17,302 bases of DNA from SG8-39 sp041558415. GTDB lineage: Bacteria > Pseudomonadota > Gammaproteobacteria > Burkholderiales > SG8-39. The stretch covers positions 1-17,302 of the forward strand of contig JBFFEY010000062.1 of assembly GCA_041558415.1 (NCBI GenBank), read 5' to 3'. Each line of letters opens with the position of its first letter. Position 1 is the first letter of the stretch. Positions 1 to 7,113 of this stretch are shown here, piece after piece. The notes beneath the pieces are model-generated. The model did no database searches. It had not been told where the DNA came from and saw only the letters and a list, made by a program, of their open reading frames with translations. The translations under genes and the position numbers were made by a program.

Positions 1-419
1 CGATCGACGGGCAACACCACGTCGCCCAGCGCGATCGTGCCCAGCGGCGGGCTGAGAACCAGCTTCTTGAAGTCCGCTGTGAAGGCGAGCAGCATTCCGT
101 TGGACAGCATGAGGTCGAGTCCGAACGTAAGCGTCAGCGTGAGCAGCACCGGCGCCGCAATGACGCGGTTGATCATGCTGCGCTGCAGGCCGTAGCCGAG
201 CGCAAAGAACGCCGGAATCGCGATCAGGATCGAGACAAAGGGGTGGATGCCCGCACTCTGGTAGGCGAAATAGGCGAGGTAGGCGCCCAGCACGATGAAC
301 GAGCCGTGCAGGATGTTGATGACGTTCAGAACGCCCCAGACGAGCGAAAAGCCTGAGGCGATGCAGGCGTAAAGGCCTCCGAGCACCAGGCCGTTGGCCA
401 GAATCTGGAGGTAGAGCAC
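1..419 (-). CDS. livH: Branched-chain amino-acid ABC transporter permease, LivH family (3' part cut by window edge)
   Basis: Inner-membrane permease subunit of a high-affinity branched-chain amino-acid or amide ABC importer. About 139 codons are visible. The start is taken as GTG at 419-417, giving VLYLQILANGLVLGGLY, which matches the usual LivH opening (a short hydrophobic helix, NGL..GG.YA, then LVWGVLNVINILHGSF). No in-frame ATG, GTG or TTG lies just upstream. Long hydrophobic helices follow, including one around GIHPFVSILIAIPAFFALGYGL. The C-terminal half is beyond the left edge, where livM, livG and livF would be expected. It lies 64 bases downstream of the binding-protein gene on the same strand. 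The only SD-like bases (AGGCGA) fall in one arm of an inverted repeat, so translation may be damped. The family is secure; the true substrate is not known. Confidence 0.88.
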   Translation of the reverse strand, partial: MLYLQILANGLVLGGLYACIASGFSLVWGVLNVINILHGSFIVLGAYLAYFAYQSAGIHPFVSILIAIPAFFALGYGLQRSMINRVIAAPVLLTLTLTFGLDLMLSNGMLLAFTADFKKLVLSPPLGTIALGDVVLPVD

Positions 420-426
420 AGGCGGT

Positions 427-454
427 CGCCTGCCCGGTACCGGCCGGGCAGGCG
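427..454 (-). repeat. Perfect inverted repeat between livK and livH
   Basis: The 11-base arms CGCCTGCCCGG (427-437) and CCGGGCAGGCG (444-454) pair perfectly around a 6-base loop. There is no T-tract on either side, so it is not a classical intrinsic terminator. In the minus-strand transcript it lies after the livK stop and ends about 7 bases before the livH GTG, covering the only SD-like sequence. Stem-loops in this position commonly stabilise the binding-protein part of an ABC-transporter mRNA or lower expression of the permease. That role is inferred here; only the repeat itself is seen. Confidence 0.75.
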
Positions 455-483
455 CAAGCGGCTTAAGCCAGGAGTTCCAGGAG

Positions 484-1677
484 TTAGTTCGACACGCCCA
501 GCTTGAGCTCACCCTGGCGAATCGCCTTGGGATGGATCACGACCGGCGTGCGTCCCTGGATCTGGAACACCGGCGGCTCAAGCGAGGTGATCTGCCCGTT
601 CGGTCCGAACTTGACCGGTCCCCAGAACGTCATCTCATTCATGCCTGCCAGAGCATCGCGCACCTTCTGCTTGTCGATGCTGCCCGCTTTCTCGATGGCG
701 AGCTGCAATATGGCGCCGGCGGCGGAGGCCGAGGCCTCGGCGTAATCGGGGAGGGCGCCGTATTTCGCCTTAAAGGCCTTTACGTAGTTCGCGCTCGAAC
801 CAAAGACATCCTTGCCGGTGTAGCGTACGGCCGGGTGCCACCATGCAGCGCTGGTCACGTTCTCGGAGAGCTTGCCGGTGCCGTCAATCCAGTCCTGATA
901 GGCGGGCGCCGCGATCATCGTCACGACGGGCGCTTCGATTCGCTGGTCGGCCATCTGCTTGCGCAGCAGGATCAGATCGTTGGTGTAGCCGGTGGCAAAG
1001 ATCCAGTGCGGCGACTGTGCCTTCATCTGGGAAAGCGCCGAGGCGTGGTCGAGCGTGCCGATCGCGTACTTTTCGAAGTAGACGACGCTCAACCCGCGTT
1101 TTTTGGCCGAGTTCTCCATTTCTTTGGCGATCGCGAGGGGGAACAGGTCGTTGCGCGCAAGGATCGCGACGCGCTTCACGCCGGACGCCTGCTTGCCGAC
1201 GATGTCGGAGAGAGGCTCGGTCAAGGTTTCGTTCGGTGTGAAAGTGCCGAACAGAAACTTGTATCCCTGGTTATAGACCTGCGAGGACGATGCCGTCGCG
1301 GCAATCGTCGGCACCTGGTATTTTTCGGAGACGCTCGAGGCGGCTTTCGCCGCACCCGACCCGAATGGCGAGAACAGGAAATTCACCTTGTCCTGCGTAA
1401 TCAGCTTTTCCGCGGCTTGCACCGCTCGCGGCGTATTGGACTGATAGTCGACGTAGACGATTTCGACCTTCATGCGCCTTGCGCCGACCTTGACGCCGCC
1501 CGCCTTGTTCGCGGTTTCGGCCCACAGATCGTAGCCGCGCTGCTGTTTCTTGGCTTCCGGCGACAGCGGGCCGGTGATCGGCAACGGCGCGCCCACGCGG
1601 ATGACGTCCTGGGCGAGACCAGGGCCAGTGAAGACCGCGCCGGTAAGCAGCGCTCCAATAATCGAAAGCTTTTTCAT
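484..1677 (-). CDS. livK: Periplasmic branched-chain amino-acid-type ABC substrate-binding protein (LivK-like, type 1 fold)
   Basis: 397 residues. It captures a ligand in the periplasm and delivers it to the LivHM permease. The N-terminus MKKLSIIGALLTGAVF..GLAQ is a signal peptide with likely cleavage near residue 22-23, followed by DVIRVGAPLPITGPLS, the typical first strand and ligand loop of Peripla_BP_6 proteins. Further family features are QRGYDLWAETANKAGGV, a VDYQSNTPRAVQAAEKLI segment, and GSGAAKAASSVSEKYQVPTIAATASS. Length fits the family. The ATG at 1677 has a GGAG about 7 bases upstream (CTCC at 1684-1687 on the plus strand). It is the first gene of a liv operon continuing left. Ligands in this family range from Leu/Ile/Val to amides, urea and aromatic compounds, so the substrate is open. 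Its bases are less GC-rich than most of the window. Confidence 0.9.
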   Translation of the reverse strand: MKKLSIIGALLTGAVFTGPGLAQDVIRVGAPLPITGPLSPEAKKQQRGYDLWAETANKAGGVKVGARRMKVEIVYVDYQSNTPRAVQAAEKLITQDKVNFLFSPFGSGAAKAASSVSEKYQVPTIAATASSSQVYNQGYKFLFGTFTPNETLTEPLSDIVGKQASGVKRVAILARNDLFPLAIAKEMENSAKKRGLSVVYFEKYAIGTLDHASALSQMKAQSPHWIFATGYTNDLILLRKQMADQRIEAPVVTMIAAPAYQDWIDGTGKLSENVTSAAWWHPAVRYTGKDVFGSSANYVKAFKAKYGALPDYAEASASAAGAILQLAIEKAGSIDKQKVRDALAGMNEMTFWGPVKFGPNGQITSLEPPVFQIQGRTPVVIHPKAIRQGELKLGVSN

Positions 1678-1713
1678 GGCGGACTCCGGTTCGGTTGTTC
1701 GGGGGAGTGCGCG

Positions 1714-1722
1714 AGTTTAGCA
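1714..1722 (-). promoter_or_regulatory. Possible extended -10 promoter element for livK
   Basis: On the minus strand this reads TGCTAAACT, an extended -10 (TGn then TAAACT) ending about 36 bases before the livK ATG, leaving a leader of about 30 bases. No good -35 box is seen at 16-18 bases upstream, which an extended -10 does not strictly need. This is based on motif only. Confidence 0.3.
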
Positions 1723-1784
1723 GTCCTATTCCGCCTCGCTGGCGCCGTCTCCCTTGGACGGAGCGAAACAGGTCGCGCATGCTG

Positions 1785-2204
1785 CTATTGCTTGCCGATG
1801 ATGGTCACCGCGATCTGCCGCGCATGCCCGGCGTGGCGGTGCTCCCACAGGTAGATGCCCTGCCAGCTGCCGAGCGCGAGGCGCCCGTCCATGACTGGGA
1901 TCGTCAGCGAATTCGAGGTCAACACCGCGCGGGCGTGCGCCGCCATGTCGTCCGGCCCTTCCGTGTCGTGCCGGTAGGACGGGTCGCCGTCCGGCGCCAG
2001 ACGCGCGAGCAGCGTTTCCAGGTCGACCCGCACCGTCGGGTCGGCGTTTTCGCACAGGATGAGCGAGGCGCTGGTGTGCTGCAGGAACACGCTGCACAGG
2101 CCGCTGCGTACGCCACTCGACGAAACGACCCGCCCGACGTCGCGGGTAATGTCGAGCGTGCCGCGGCCGCGGGTGTTGAAACGAAGGGTGTGTTGTTCGA
2201 TCAT
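1785..2204 (-). CDS. YjbQ / UPF0047 family protein (secondary thiamine-phosphate synthase type)
   Basis: 139 residues, the usual size for this small single-domain cytosolic family. Conserved blocks are visible in order: LQHTSASLILCENADPTV (residues 41-58), YRHDTEGPDDMAAHARAVL (77-95) and LTIPVMDGRLALGSWQGIYLWEHR (100-123). The conserved histidines fall at about 43, 79, 90 and 122. Escherichia coli YjbQ shows weak thiamine-phosphate-synthase activity when overexpressed, but the physiological role of the family is unresolved. The ATG at 2204 is the family start, because the upstream open frame is antisense to the next gene. It is transcribed away from the phosphatase gene, with only six bases between the two start codons. 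The family call is secure; the function is tentative. Confidence 0.9.
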   Translation of the reverse strand: MIEQHTLRFNTRGRGTLDITRDVGRVVSSSGVRSGLCSVFLQHTSASLILCENADPTVRVDLETLLARLAPDGDPSYRHDTEGPDDMAAHARAVLTSNSLTIPVMDGRLALGSWQGIYLWEHRHAGHARQIAVTIIGKQ

Positions 2205-2210
2205 GCGGTG

Positions 2211-2792
2211 ATGACGACGATGATAACGCGCGCGCTTGCCGCGCTTTTGCTCACACTCGGTGCCGCCGCGCCGTTGCACGCCGAAAGCGAGGATGCCAAA
2301 GCGCTGGTCGAGCTCGCCCGACCCGGTCGCGTGCTGATGCTGCGCCACGCGCTGGCTCCCGGCTTCGGCGATCCGCCGGAGTTCAAGGTCGAAGACTGCG
2401 CGACGCAGCGCAACCTGAACGAGGTCGGGCGCAAGCAGGCGCGCCTGCTCGGCGCGCGAATGCGCGCGGCGAGCATTCGCACGGCGAAGGTCTACTCGAG
2501 CCAGTGGTGCCGCTGCCTGGAGACGGCGCGCCTGCTCGGCCTGGGCACGGTGCAGCCGCTGCCGGCGCTGAACTCGTTTTTCGGGCGCTACGAAGACCGC
2601 GAGGAGCGTCTGGCGGCGGTGCGCGCGCTGCTTGCCCGGCTGCCGCAGGACGGGCCGCCGGTCGTGTTCGTCACGCACCAGGTGACGATCAGCGGCATCA
2701 CCGGGCGCGGCGTCGGCTCGGGCGGTGGCTACGTGCTGCGTCTCGACGGCAGCGGCGGGCCGCCGGTCGTCGGCGCACTGACGGTGGATTAG
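2211..2792 (+). CDS. Exported histidine phosphatase (phosphoglycerate-mutase-like) family protein
   Basis: 193 residues from the ATG at 2211; ATG 2220 would remove three residues and is equally credible. An N-terminal hydrophobic stretch ITRALAALLLTLGAAAPLHA ends in an AxA-type site after about residue 24, so the protein should be periplasmic. The catalytic RHA motif is at R45-H46, followed by a D..TQRNLNEVGRKQA block typical of the branch. An SSQWCRCLETA block (96-106) carries the second-half Arg, and the second catalytic His is in FVTHQVTISG (H156). These are the residues that form and resolve the phosphohistidine intermediate. The substrate is unknown. It is followed after two bases by the NHL-repeat gene, suggesting co-transcription of two exported proteins. 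The SD is weak. Confidence 0.85.
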   Translation: MTTMITRALAALLLTLGAAAPLHAESEDAKALVELARPGRVLMLRHALAPGFGDPPEFKVEDCATQRNLNEVGRKQARLLGARMRAASIRTAKVYSSQWCRCLETARLLGLGTVQPLPALNSFFGRYEDREERLAAVRALLARLPQDGPPVVFVTHQVTISGITGRGVGSGGGYVLRLDGSGGPPVVGALTVD

Positions 2793-2794
2793 TC

Positions 2795-3685
2795 ATGGGC
2801 GGCACGGGAATGCTGCGTCAGCTTCTCGCATGTTGCGCGTTGTGGGTCGCCGCGGCCGGGCTCGTGATCGCGCAGCCCGCGCTCCAGGCGACGCAGCTCG
2901 CCGAAACGACGGTCGAGCTCGCGCAGCCGCACGACGGCGCGTTCTCGCCCGACGGCAAGCGCATCTTCGTCACCGACATGGCGAACAGCCTGATGCGCGT
3001 GCTCGATGCCGAGTCGCTGCGTCTGCTCGGCACTTTCGGCCGCGGCGAGCTGTCGCGGCCGCACGATGCGGAGTTCGACGCCGCGGGGCGCCTGCTGGTG
3101 GCCGATACCGGCAACGACCGCATTGCAATCTACGCAGTCGACGGGGCCGCTGCGAAGTTGATCGGCGAATGGAAGGGACTCGACAATCCCGAGGGCGTGG
3201 GCGTGGCGCCCGACGGCCGCGTCTACGTCACCAACACCGGCGCGGGCAGCGTCGGGATCTTCCGCGGCGGAAAGCTCGAGCGCACGGTCGGTCGCTACGG
3301 CAGCGCGGCGGGCGAATTCTCGCGGCCGCACGACGTCGAGGTCGATCGCGAAGGCAAGGTGTATGTGGTCGATTCGGGCAACCACCGCGTGCAGGTGTTC
3401 GATGCCGAGATGAAACATCTCGCCACCACGGGCGCCGATCTCAAGCTGAACGAGCCCAAATACCTCGCCTTCGACGGCGAGCGCATCTGGCTCGCCGACG
3501 AATACAACCATCGCATCCTGCTGCTCGACCGCAGCCTGAGGCCGCTCGGCGTCCTCGGCAGCGGCCGGCGCGGTCGCTCGGCGACGGAGTTTCACAAGCC
3601 CGAGGCGGTGCTTGCGCGCGCGCCGTTCGTCTGGGTGATCGACACCTATAACGACCGCGTCCTGCGGCTGCGCATCGCGCCGTGA
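2795..3685 (+). CDS. Exported NHL-repeat beta-propeller protein, function unknown
   Basis: 296 residues from the ATG at 2795, where a GGTGGA lies about 7 bases upstream. ATG 2810 (MLRQLLACC) is an alternative that gives a cleaner signal peptide. Residues 6-27 form a signal sequence ending VIAQ. The mature part consists of about six NHL-type repeats, each with a P.-[DE]G/H-D entry, a GR-[VL]-[YL]-V strand and an N.R[VI] exit: roughly 45-72, 88-114 (ADTGNDRIAIY), 131-156, 178-203 (VDSGNHRVQVF), 219-245 (ADEYNHRILLL) and 268-292 (IDTYNDRVLRL). This is the size of one complete six-bladed propeller with no added catalytic domain. NHL propellers bind proteins, peptides, RNA or glycans, and nothing here picks among them. 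It is probably co-transcribed with the histidine phosphatase just upstream. Confidence 0.85.
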   Translation: MGGTGMLRQLLACCALWVAAAGLVIAQPALQATQLAETTVELAQPHDGAFSPDGKRIFVTDMANSLMRVLDAESLRLLGTFGRGELSRPHDAEFDAAGRLLVADTGNDRIAIYAVDGAAAKLIGEWKGLDNPEGVGVAPDGRVYVTNTGAGSVGIFRGGKLERTVGRYGSAAGEFSRPHDVEVDREGKVYVVDSGNHRVQVFDAEMKHLATTGADLKLNEPKYLAFDGERIWLADEYNHRILLLDRSLRPLGVLGSGRRGRSATEFHKPEAVLARAPFVWVIDTYNDRVLRLRIAP

Positions 3686-3732
3686 GCGCCGGGCGGGCGG
3701 TCGCTGCGCGCGTCACGCCGGCGCCCGGCGCT
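3685..3732 (+). terminator. Large GC-rich hairpin starting in the stop codon of the NHL gene, terminator-like
   Basis: The 11-base arms AGCGCCGGGCG (3685-3695) and CGCCCGGCGCT (3722-3732) are perfectly complementary. After a two-base bulge, a further 4 bp (3696-3699 with 3716-3719) closes a 16-base loop. The stem begins at the A of the TGA stop. The tail CTTGATCTGG has few Ts, so termination efficiency is uncertain. It sits between the NHL gene and the hemA promoter and would separate the two transcripts. Confidence 0.45.
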
Positions 3733-3746
3733 TGATCTGGCGCAAA

Positions 3747-3775
3747 CTGCCGCGCGCACGGAAAGCGCTTATAAT
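3747..3775 (+). promoter_or_regulatory. Probable sigma-70 promoter of hemA
   Basis: A perfect TATAAT lies at 3770-3775, 45 bases before the hemA ATG. The position 17 bases upstream reads CTGCCG (3747-3752), a poor -35 matching at three positions. Expected transcription start is near 3782, giving a leader of about 39 bases. The -10 is convincing; the -35 is not. Confidence 0.55.
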
Positions 3776-3820
3776 CTCGCGAGTTAGCGCTGCGGCCAAG
3801 GCCGCCGTACCCGACCTGCG

Positions 3821-5065
3821 ATGAGCCTCTACACCCTCGGCCTGAATCACCAGACTGCGCCGCTCGAAATCCGCGAGCGCGTGGTGTTTCACGTCGAACG
3901 CCTGCGCGAGGCGCTGGCCGAGGTGACCCGCGGGCGCGCCAAGGAGGCAGCGATCCTGTCGACCTGCAACCGTACCGAGCTCTACCTGGCGACTGGGGAG
4001 CCGCGCGCCGCGCAGACCTGGTTCGCCGAATACCACCGCATGCGCCCGGATGCGCTGTCGCCGTACCTCTATACCCTGCCGAGCGACCAGGCGGTGCGCC
4101 ACACGTTCCGCGTCGCCTCCGGCCTCGATTCGATGGTGCTCGGTGAGCCGCAGATCCTCGGCCAGATGAAGGACGCTGCGCGTGCGGCGGAGGACGCGGG
4201 CACGCTCGGCACGGTGCTGCACAAGCTGTTCCAGCGCTCTTTCGCGGTGGCCAAGGAGGTGCGCTCGACCACGCGCATTGGCGCGAACAGCGTGTCGATG
4301 GCGGCAGCCTCGGTCAAGCTCGCGGCGCGCATCTTCCCGAGCCTGCACGCGCAGAAGGTCCTGTTCATCGGCGCCGGCGAAATGATCGAGCTGTGCGCGA
4401 CGCATTTCTCGGCGCAGAACCCGGCCGGCATTACCGTCGCCAACCGCACGCTGGAGCGCGCCGAGGCGCTGGCACACCGCTTCGGCGGTCAGGCGATCGA
4501 GCTGCGTGCGCTGGCCGAGCACCTGCACGAGCACGACATCGTGGTTTCCTGTACCGCTTCTTCGCTGCCCATCCTCGGCAAGGGCCTGATCGAACGCGCG
4601 CTGCGGGCGCGGCGCCGGCGGCCGATGTTCATGGTCGACCTCGCAGTGCCGCGCGACATCGAGCTCGAGGTCGCCGAGATGGACGACGTGTTCCTCTACA
4701 CGGTCGACGACCTCTCGGACATCGTCGCAGCCAACCTCGATGCGCGCCGCTCCGCGGTCGAGCAGGCCGAGGCGATCATCGAGACCCAGGTCGGCCAGTT
4801 CATGCACTGGATGGACGCACGCGAAGGCGTGCCGCTGATCCGCGCGCTGCGCGACCAGGTGGATGCCGCGCGGCAGCAGGAGCTCGAGCGCGCGGCGCGC
4901 ATGCTGGCGCGCGGAGACGATCCGGCCGCGGTGCTGGAAGCCTTCTCCAGGGGCCTCACCAACAAGCTGCTGCACGGCCCGACGCAGGCGCTCAACATCG
5001 CACGCGGCGACGAACGCAGCGCGCTCGCCGAGCTGCTCGTCCGGCTGTTCCGCATCCGGTCTTAA
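3821..5065 (+). CDS. hemA: Glutamyl-tRNA reductase
   Basis: 414 residues, normal for the family. The NADPH-dependent enzyme reduces glutamyl-tRNA(Glu) to glutamate-1-semialdehyde, the first committed step of C5-pathway tetrapyrrole synthesis in the cytosol. The N-terminus MSLYTLGLNHQTAPLEIRE is the family signature. The nucleophilic cysteine is C49 in LSTCNRTELY. GLDSMVLGEPQILGQMKDA follows at about residues 99-117, then the Rossmann NADPH-binding segment VLFIGAGEMIE. The C-terminal dimerisation helices include FMHWMDAREGVPLIRALRDQ and end near LLVRLFRIRS. The ATG start is fixed by this alignment, although the SD is weak. It heads the hemA-prfA-prmC group, an order also known in other proteobacteria, and has a perfect TATAAT upstream. 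Confidence 0.97.
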   Translation: MSLYTLGLNHQTAPLEIRERVVFHVERLREALAEVTRGRAKEAAILSTCNRTELYLATGEPRAAQTWFAEYHRMRPDALSPYLYTLPSDQAVRHTFRVASGLDSMVLGEPQILGQMKDAARAAEDAGTLGTVLHKLFQRSFAVAKEVRSTTRIGANSVSMAAASVKLAARIFPSLHAQKVLFIGAGEMIELCATHFSAQNPAGITVANRTLERAEALAHRFGGQAIELRALAEHLHEHDIVVSCTASSLPILGKGLIERALRARRRRPMFMVDLAVPRDIELEVAEMDDVFLYTVDDLSDIVAANLDARRSAVEQAEAIIETQVGQFMHWMDAREGVPLIRALRDQVDAARQQELERAARMLARGDDPAAVLEAFSRGLTNKLLHGPTQALNIARGDERSALAELLVRLFRIRS

Positions 5066-5099
5066 GGGCCGTTTCCCAGCGACGACCGGCGCGCGCGTC

Positions 5100-6203
5100 G
5101 TGAAAGCCTCTTTACGTTCCAAGCTCGACGGCCTCGCAGCGCGGCTCGAGGAGCTCAACCGGCTGCTCGCGGCCGAGGACGCGACGCACGATCTCGAGCA
5201 GTTCAAGCGCCTGTCGCGCGAGCATGCCGAGCTGGGTGAGCTGGTCGATCTGTACGCACGCTACCGCCAGGCCGAAGGCGATGCGGCGACGGCGCGCGAC
5301 ATGGCCGCGGATCCGGAAATGCGCAGTTTCGCGGAAGAGGAGCTGCGCGGCGCGGAGGCGGCGATGGAAGTGGCCGAGGCGGAGATCCGCAAGGCGCTGC
5401 TGCCCAGGGACCCGAACGACGAGCGCAACACGTTTCTCGAGATCCGCGCCGGCACCGGCGGCGACGAGTCGGCGCTGTTCGCCGGCGATCTGTTTCGCAT
5501 GTACCTGCGCTACGCGGAGCGGCAGGGCTGGCAGGTGGAGATCATCTCGGAGAGCCCCGCGGAGGTCGGCGGCTACAAGGAGGTCGTGTCGCGCGTGGTC
5601 GGCCGCGGCGCCTACTCGAAGCTCAAGTTCGAATCCGGCGGCCACCGCGTGCAGCGCGTGCCGGAAACCGAGGCGCAGGGACGCATCCACACCTCGGCTT
5701 GCACCGTTGCGGTGCTGCCGGAGGCGGACCAGGTCGCCGAGGTGGTGCTCAACCCGGCCGAGCTGCGCATCGACACCTTCCGCGCCTCGGGCGCGGGCGG
5801 CCAACACGTCAACAAGACCGAATCGGCGATCCGCGTGACCCACCTGCCCACCGGCATCGTCGTCGAATGCCAGGACTCGCGCTCGCAGCACAAGAACCGG
5901 GAGCGGGCGCTGAGCGTGCTCGCGGCGCGCATCCGTGATCGCCAGCTGCGCGAGCAGCAGGAAAAGACCGCGTCGACGCGCAAGAGCCTGATCGGCTCGG
6001 GCGACCGTTCCGAGCGCATCCGCACCTACAATTTTCCGCAGGGCCGGGTCACTGATCACCGCATCAACCTGACGCTGTACAAGCTCGAGCGCGTGATGGA
6101 AGGCGAGCTCGATGAAATCGTCGGCGCGCTCACCGCCGAATTCCAGGCCGAGCAGCTCGCGCAGCTCGCCGAGGAAAGTGAGGCCGCGCGCGCGCCGGCC
6201 TGA
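5100..6203 (+). CDS. prfA: Peptide chain release factor 1
   Basis: 367 residues from the GTG at 5100, giving MKASLRSKLDGLAARLEEL, which lines up with the usual RF1 start (MKPS..AKL). The SD is poor. RF1 recognises UAA and UAG in the ribosomal A site and triggers peptide release. The stop-recognition tripeptide is PET at 188-190 (PxT motif) in RVPETEAQGRIHTSACTVAV. The catalytic GGQ is at 233-235 in ASGAGGQHVNKTES, with Q235 the methylation target of PrmC. RSQHKNRERAL and GSGDRSERIRTYNFPQGRVTDHRINLTL complete the family signatures. It begins 34 bases after hemA and is followed after 5 bases by prmC, its modifying enzyme, so co-transcription is very likely. Confidence 0.96.
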   Translation: MKASLRSKLDGLAARLEELNRLLAAEDATHDLEQFKRLSREHAELGELVDLYARYRQAEGDAATARDMAADPEMRSFAEEELRGAEAAMEVAEAEIRKALLPRDPNDERNTFLEIRAGTGGDESALFAGDLFRMYLRYAERQGWQVEIISESPAEVGGYKEVVSRVVGRGAYSKLKFESGGHRVQRVPETEAQGRIHTSACTVAVLPEADQVAEVVLNPAELRIDTFRASGAGGQHVNKTESAIRVTHLPTGIVVECQDSRSQHKNRERALSVLAARIRDRQLREQQEKTASTRKSLIGSGDRSERIRTYNFPQGRVTDHRINLTLYKLERVMEGELDEIVGALTAEFQAEQLAQLAEESEAARAPA

Positions 6204-6208
6204 CGCGC

Positions 6209-7042
6209 GTGCCGGTGACTGTCGCTGAAGCGCTGCGCGGCGCGGGCATCGATGCACGCGAGGCGCGCCTGCTGCTCGCCGCCGCGGCGCAGCTGCCGGA
6301 GGCGCGCATCGCCGCCCACCCGGAGCGGCCGCTCGAGGCGCCGGTGCGCGCCCGCTTCGAGGACTGGGCGCTGCGTCGCCGCGCAGGCGAGCCGATCGCC
6401 TACCTCATCGGCTGGCGCGAGTTCTACGGCCTGCGGCTCGCGGTGACGCCGGCGGTGCTGATTCCGCGACCCGAGACCGAGCTGCTCGTCGAGTGCGCGC
6501 TGCAGGCGTTGCCGCGGCGGGGCACGCCCCGCGTGCTGGACCTCGGCACCGGCAGCGGCGCCGTGGCGCTGGCGATCAAGCATGCGCGAGGCGCGGCGCA
6601 GGTCGTCGGCGTCGAGGCGAGCGCCGCCGCGCTCGCGGTGGCGTGCGGCAACGCGGCGCGCCTCGGACTGGAGGTCGACTGGCGCAGGGGCGAGTGGTTC
6701 GCGGCGGCGGCGGGCGAGCGCTTCGATCTGATCGTGTCGAATCCGCCGTACGTGGCGCAGGGCGATCCGCATCTGTCGCAGGGCGATCTGCGCTACGAGC
6801 CGCGCGAGGCGCTGGTCGCGGGCGCCGACGGCCTCGATGCGATCCGCTGCGTGGCGCGCGGTCTGGCCGAGCATCTGCGATCCGGGGGCTGGGCCTTTGT
6901 CGAGCATGGCTTCGATCAGGCCGAGGCGGTGCGCGCCTGCCTGAACCAGGCAGGACTGACGCGTGTCGAGACCTGGCGCGATCTCGCGGGTCATCCGCGC
7001 GTCAGCGGGGGATGTGCTGGAACCCCGGGGGAAGCGCGTTGA
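6209..7042 (+). CDS. prmC: Release factor glutamine N5-methyltransferase
   Basis: 277 residues from the GTG at 6209; GTG 6215, two codons later, is also possible. It uses S-adenosylmethionine to methylate the glutamine of the GGQ motif in release factors. The N-terminal helical recognition domain occupies about residues 1-80 and ends in EPIAYLIGWREFYGL. LIPRPETELLVE follows at 84-95, then the SAM-binding loop DLGTGSGAVALA (111-122). The catalytic NPPY is at 178-181 in FDLIVSNPPYVA, followed by the LRYEPREALVAGADGLD family block. It lies 5 bases downstream of prfA, placing enzyme and substrate together. The C-terminal residues (GTPGEAR) are unremarkable. Confidence 0.95.
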   Translation: MPVTVAEALRGAGIDAREARLLLAAAAQLPEARIAAHPERPLEAPVRARFEDWALRRRAGEPIAYLIGWREFYGLRLAVTPAVLIPRPETELLVECALQALPRRGTPRVLDLGTGSGAVALAIKHARGAAQVVGVEASAAALAVACGNAARLGLEVDWRRGEWFAAAAGERFDLIVSNPPYVAQGDPHLSQGDLRYEPREALVAGADGLDAIRCVARGLAEHLRSGGWAFVEHGFDQAEAVRACLNQAGLTRVETWRDLAGHPRVSGGCAGTPGEAR

Positions 7043-7067
7043 CCGGAGGCAGCGAGCTCGCTAAAAT
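7039..7067 (+). promoter_or_regulatory. Sigma-70 promoter of grxD overlapping the prmC stop codon
   Basis: TTGACC (7039-7044) and TAAAAT (7062-7067) are separated by exactly 17 bases, five of six matches to each consensus hexamer. The -35 box contains the TGA stop of prmC (7040-7042). Expected start is about 7074, leaving a leader of about 40 bases to the grxD ATG. It allows grxD to be expressed independently of the hemA-prfA-prmC transcript. Confidence 0.65.
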
Positions 7068-7113
7068 CCGACCAATTTCGTCAACTATTAACGGCCCAAC
7101 GCAACCAGTCGAT

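Noticed and set aside
1745..1761. Small hairpin CCGTC / GACGG with a seven-base loop in the spacer after yjbQ, considered as its terminator.
   Set aside because: Only five base pairs and no T-tract; common by chance at this GC content.
3713..5206. Open frame of about 500 codons antisense to hemA and the start of prfA.
   Set aside because: Composition is typical of an antisense shadow, with no domain recognised, while hemA on the opposite strand is certain.
5661..5669. PET instead of the E. coli PAT in the stop-codon-recognition motif of RF1, considered as altered decoding.
   Set aside because: PxT with Glu in the middle is common in RF1 from many proteobacteria; the Pro and Thr are kept.
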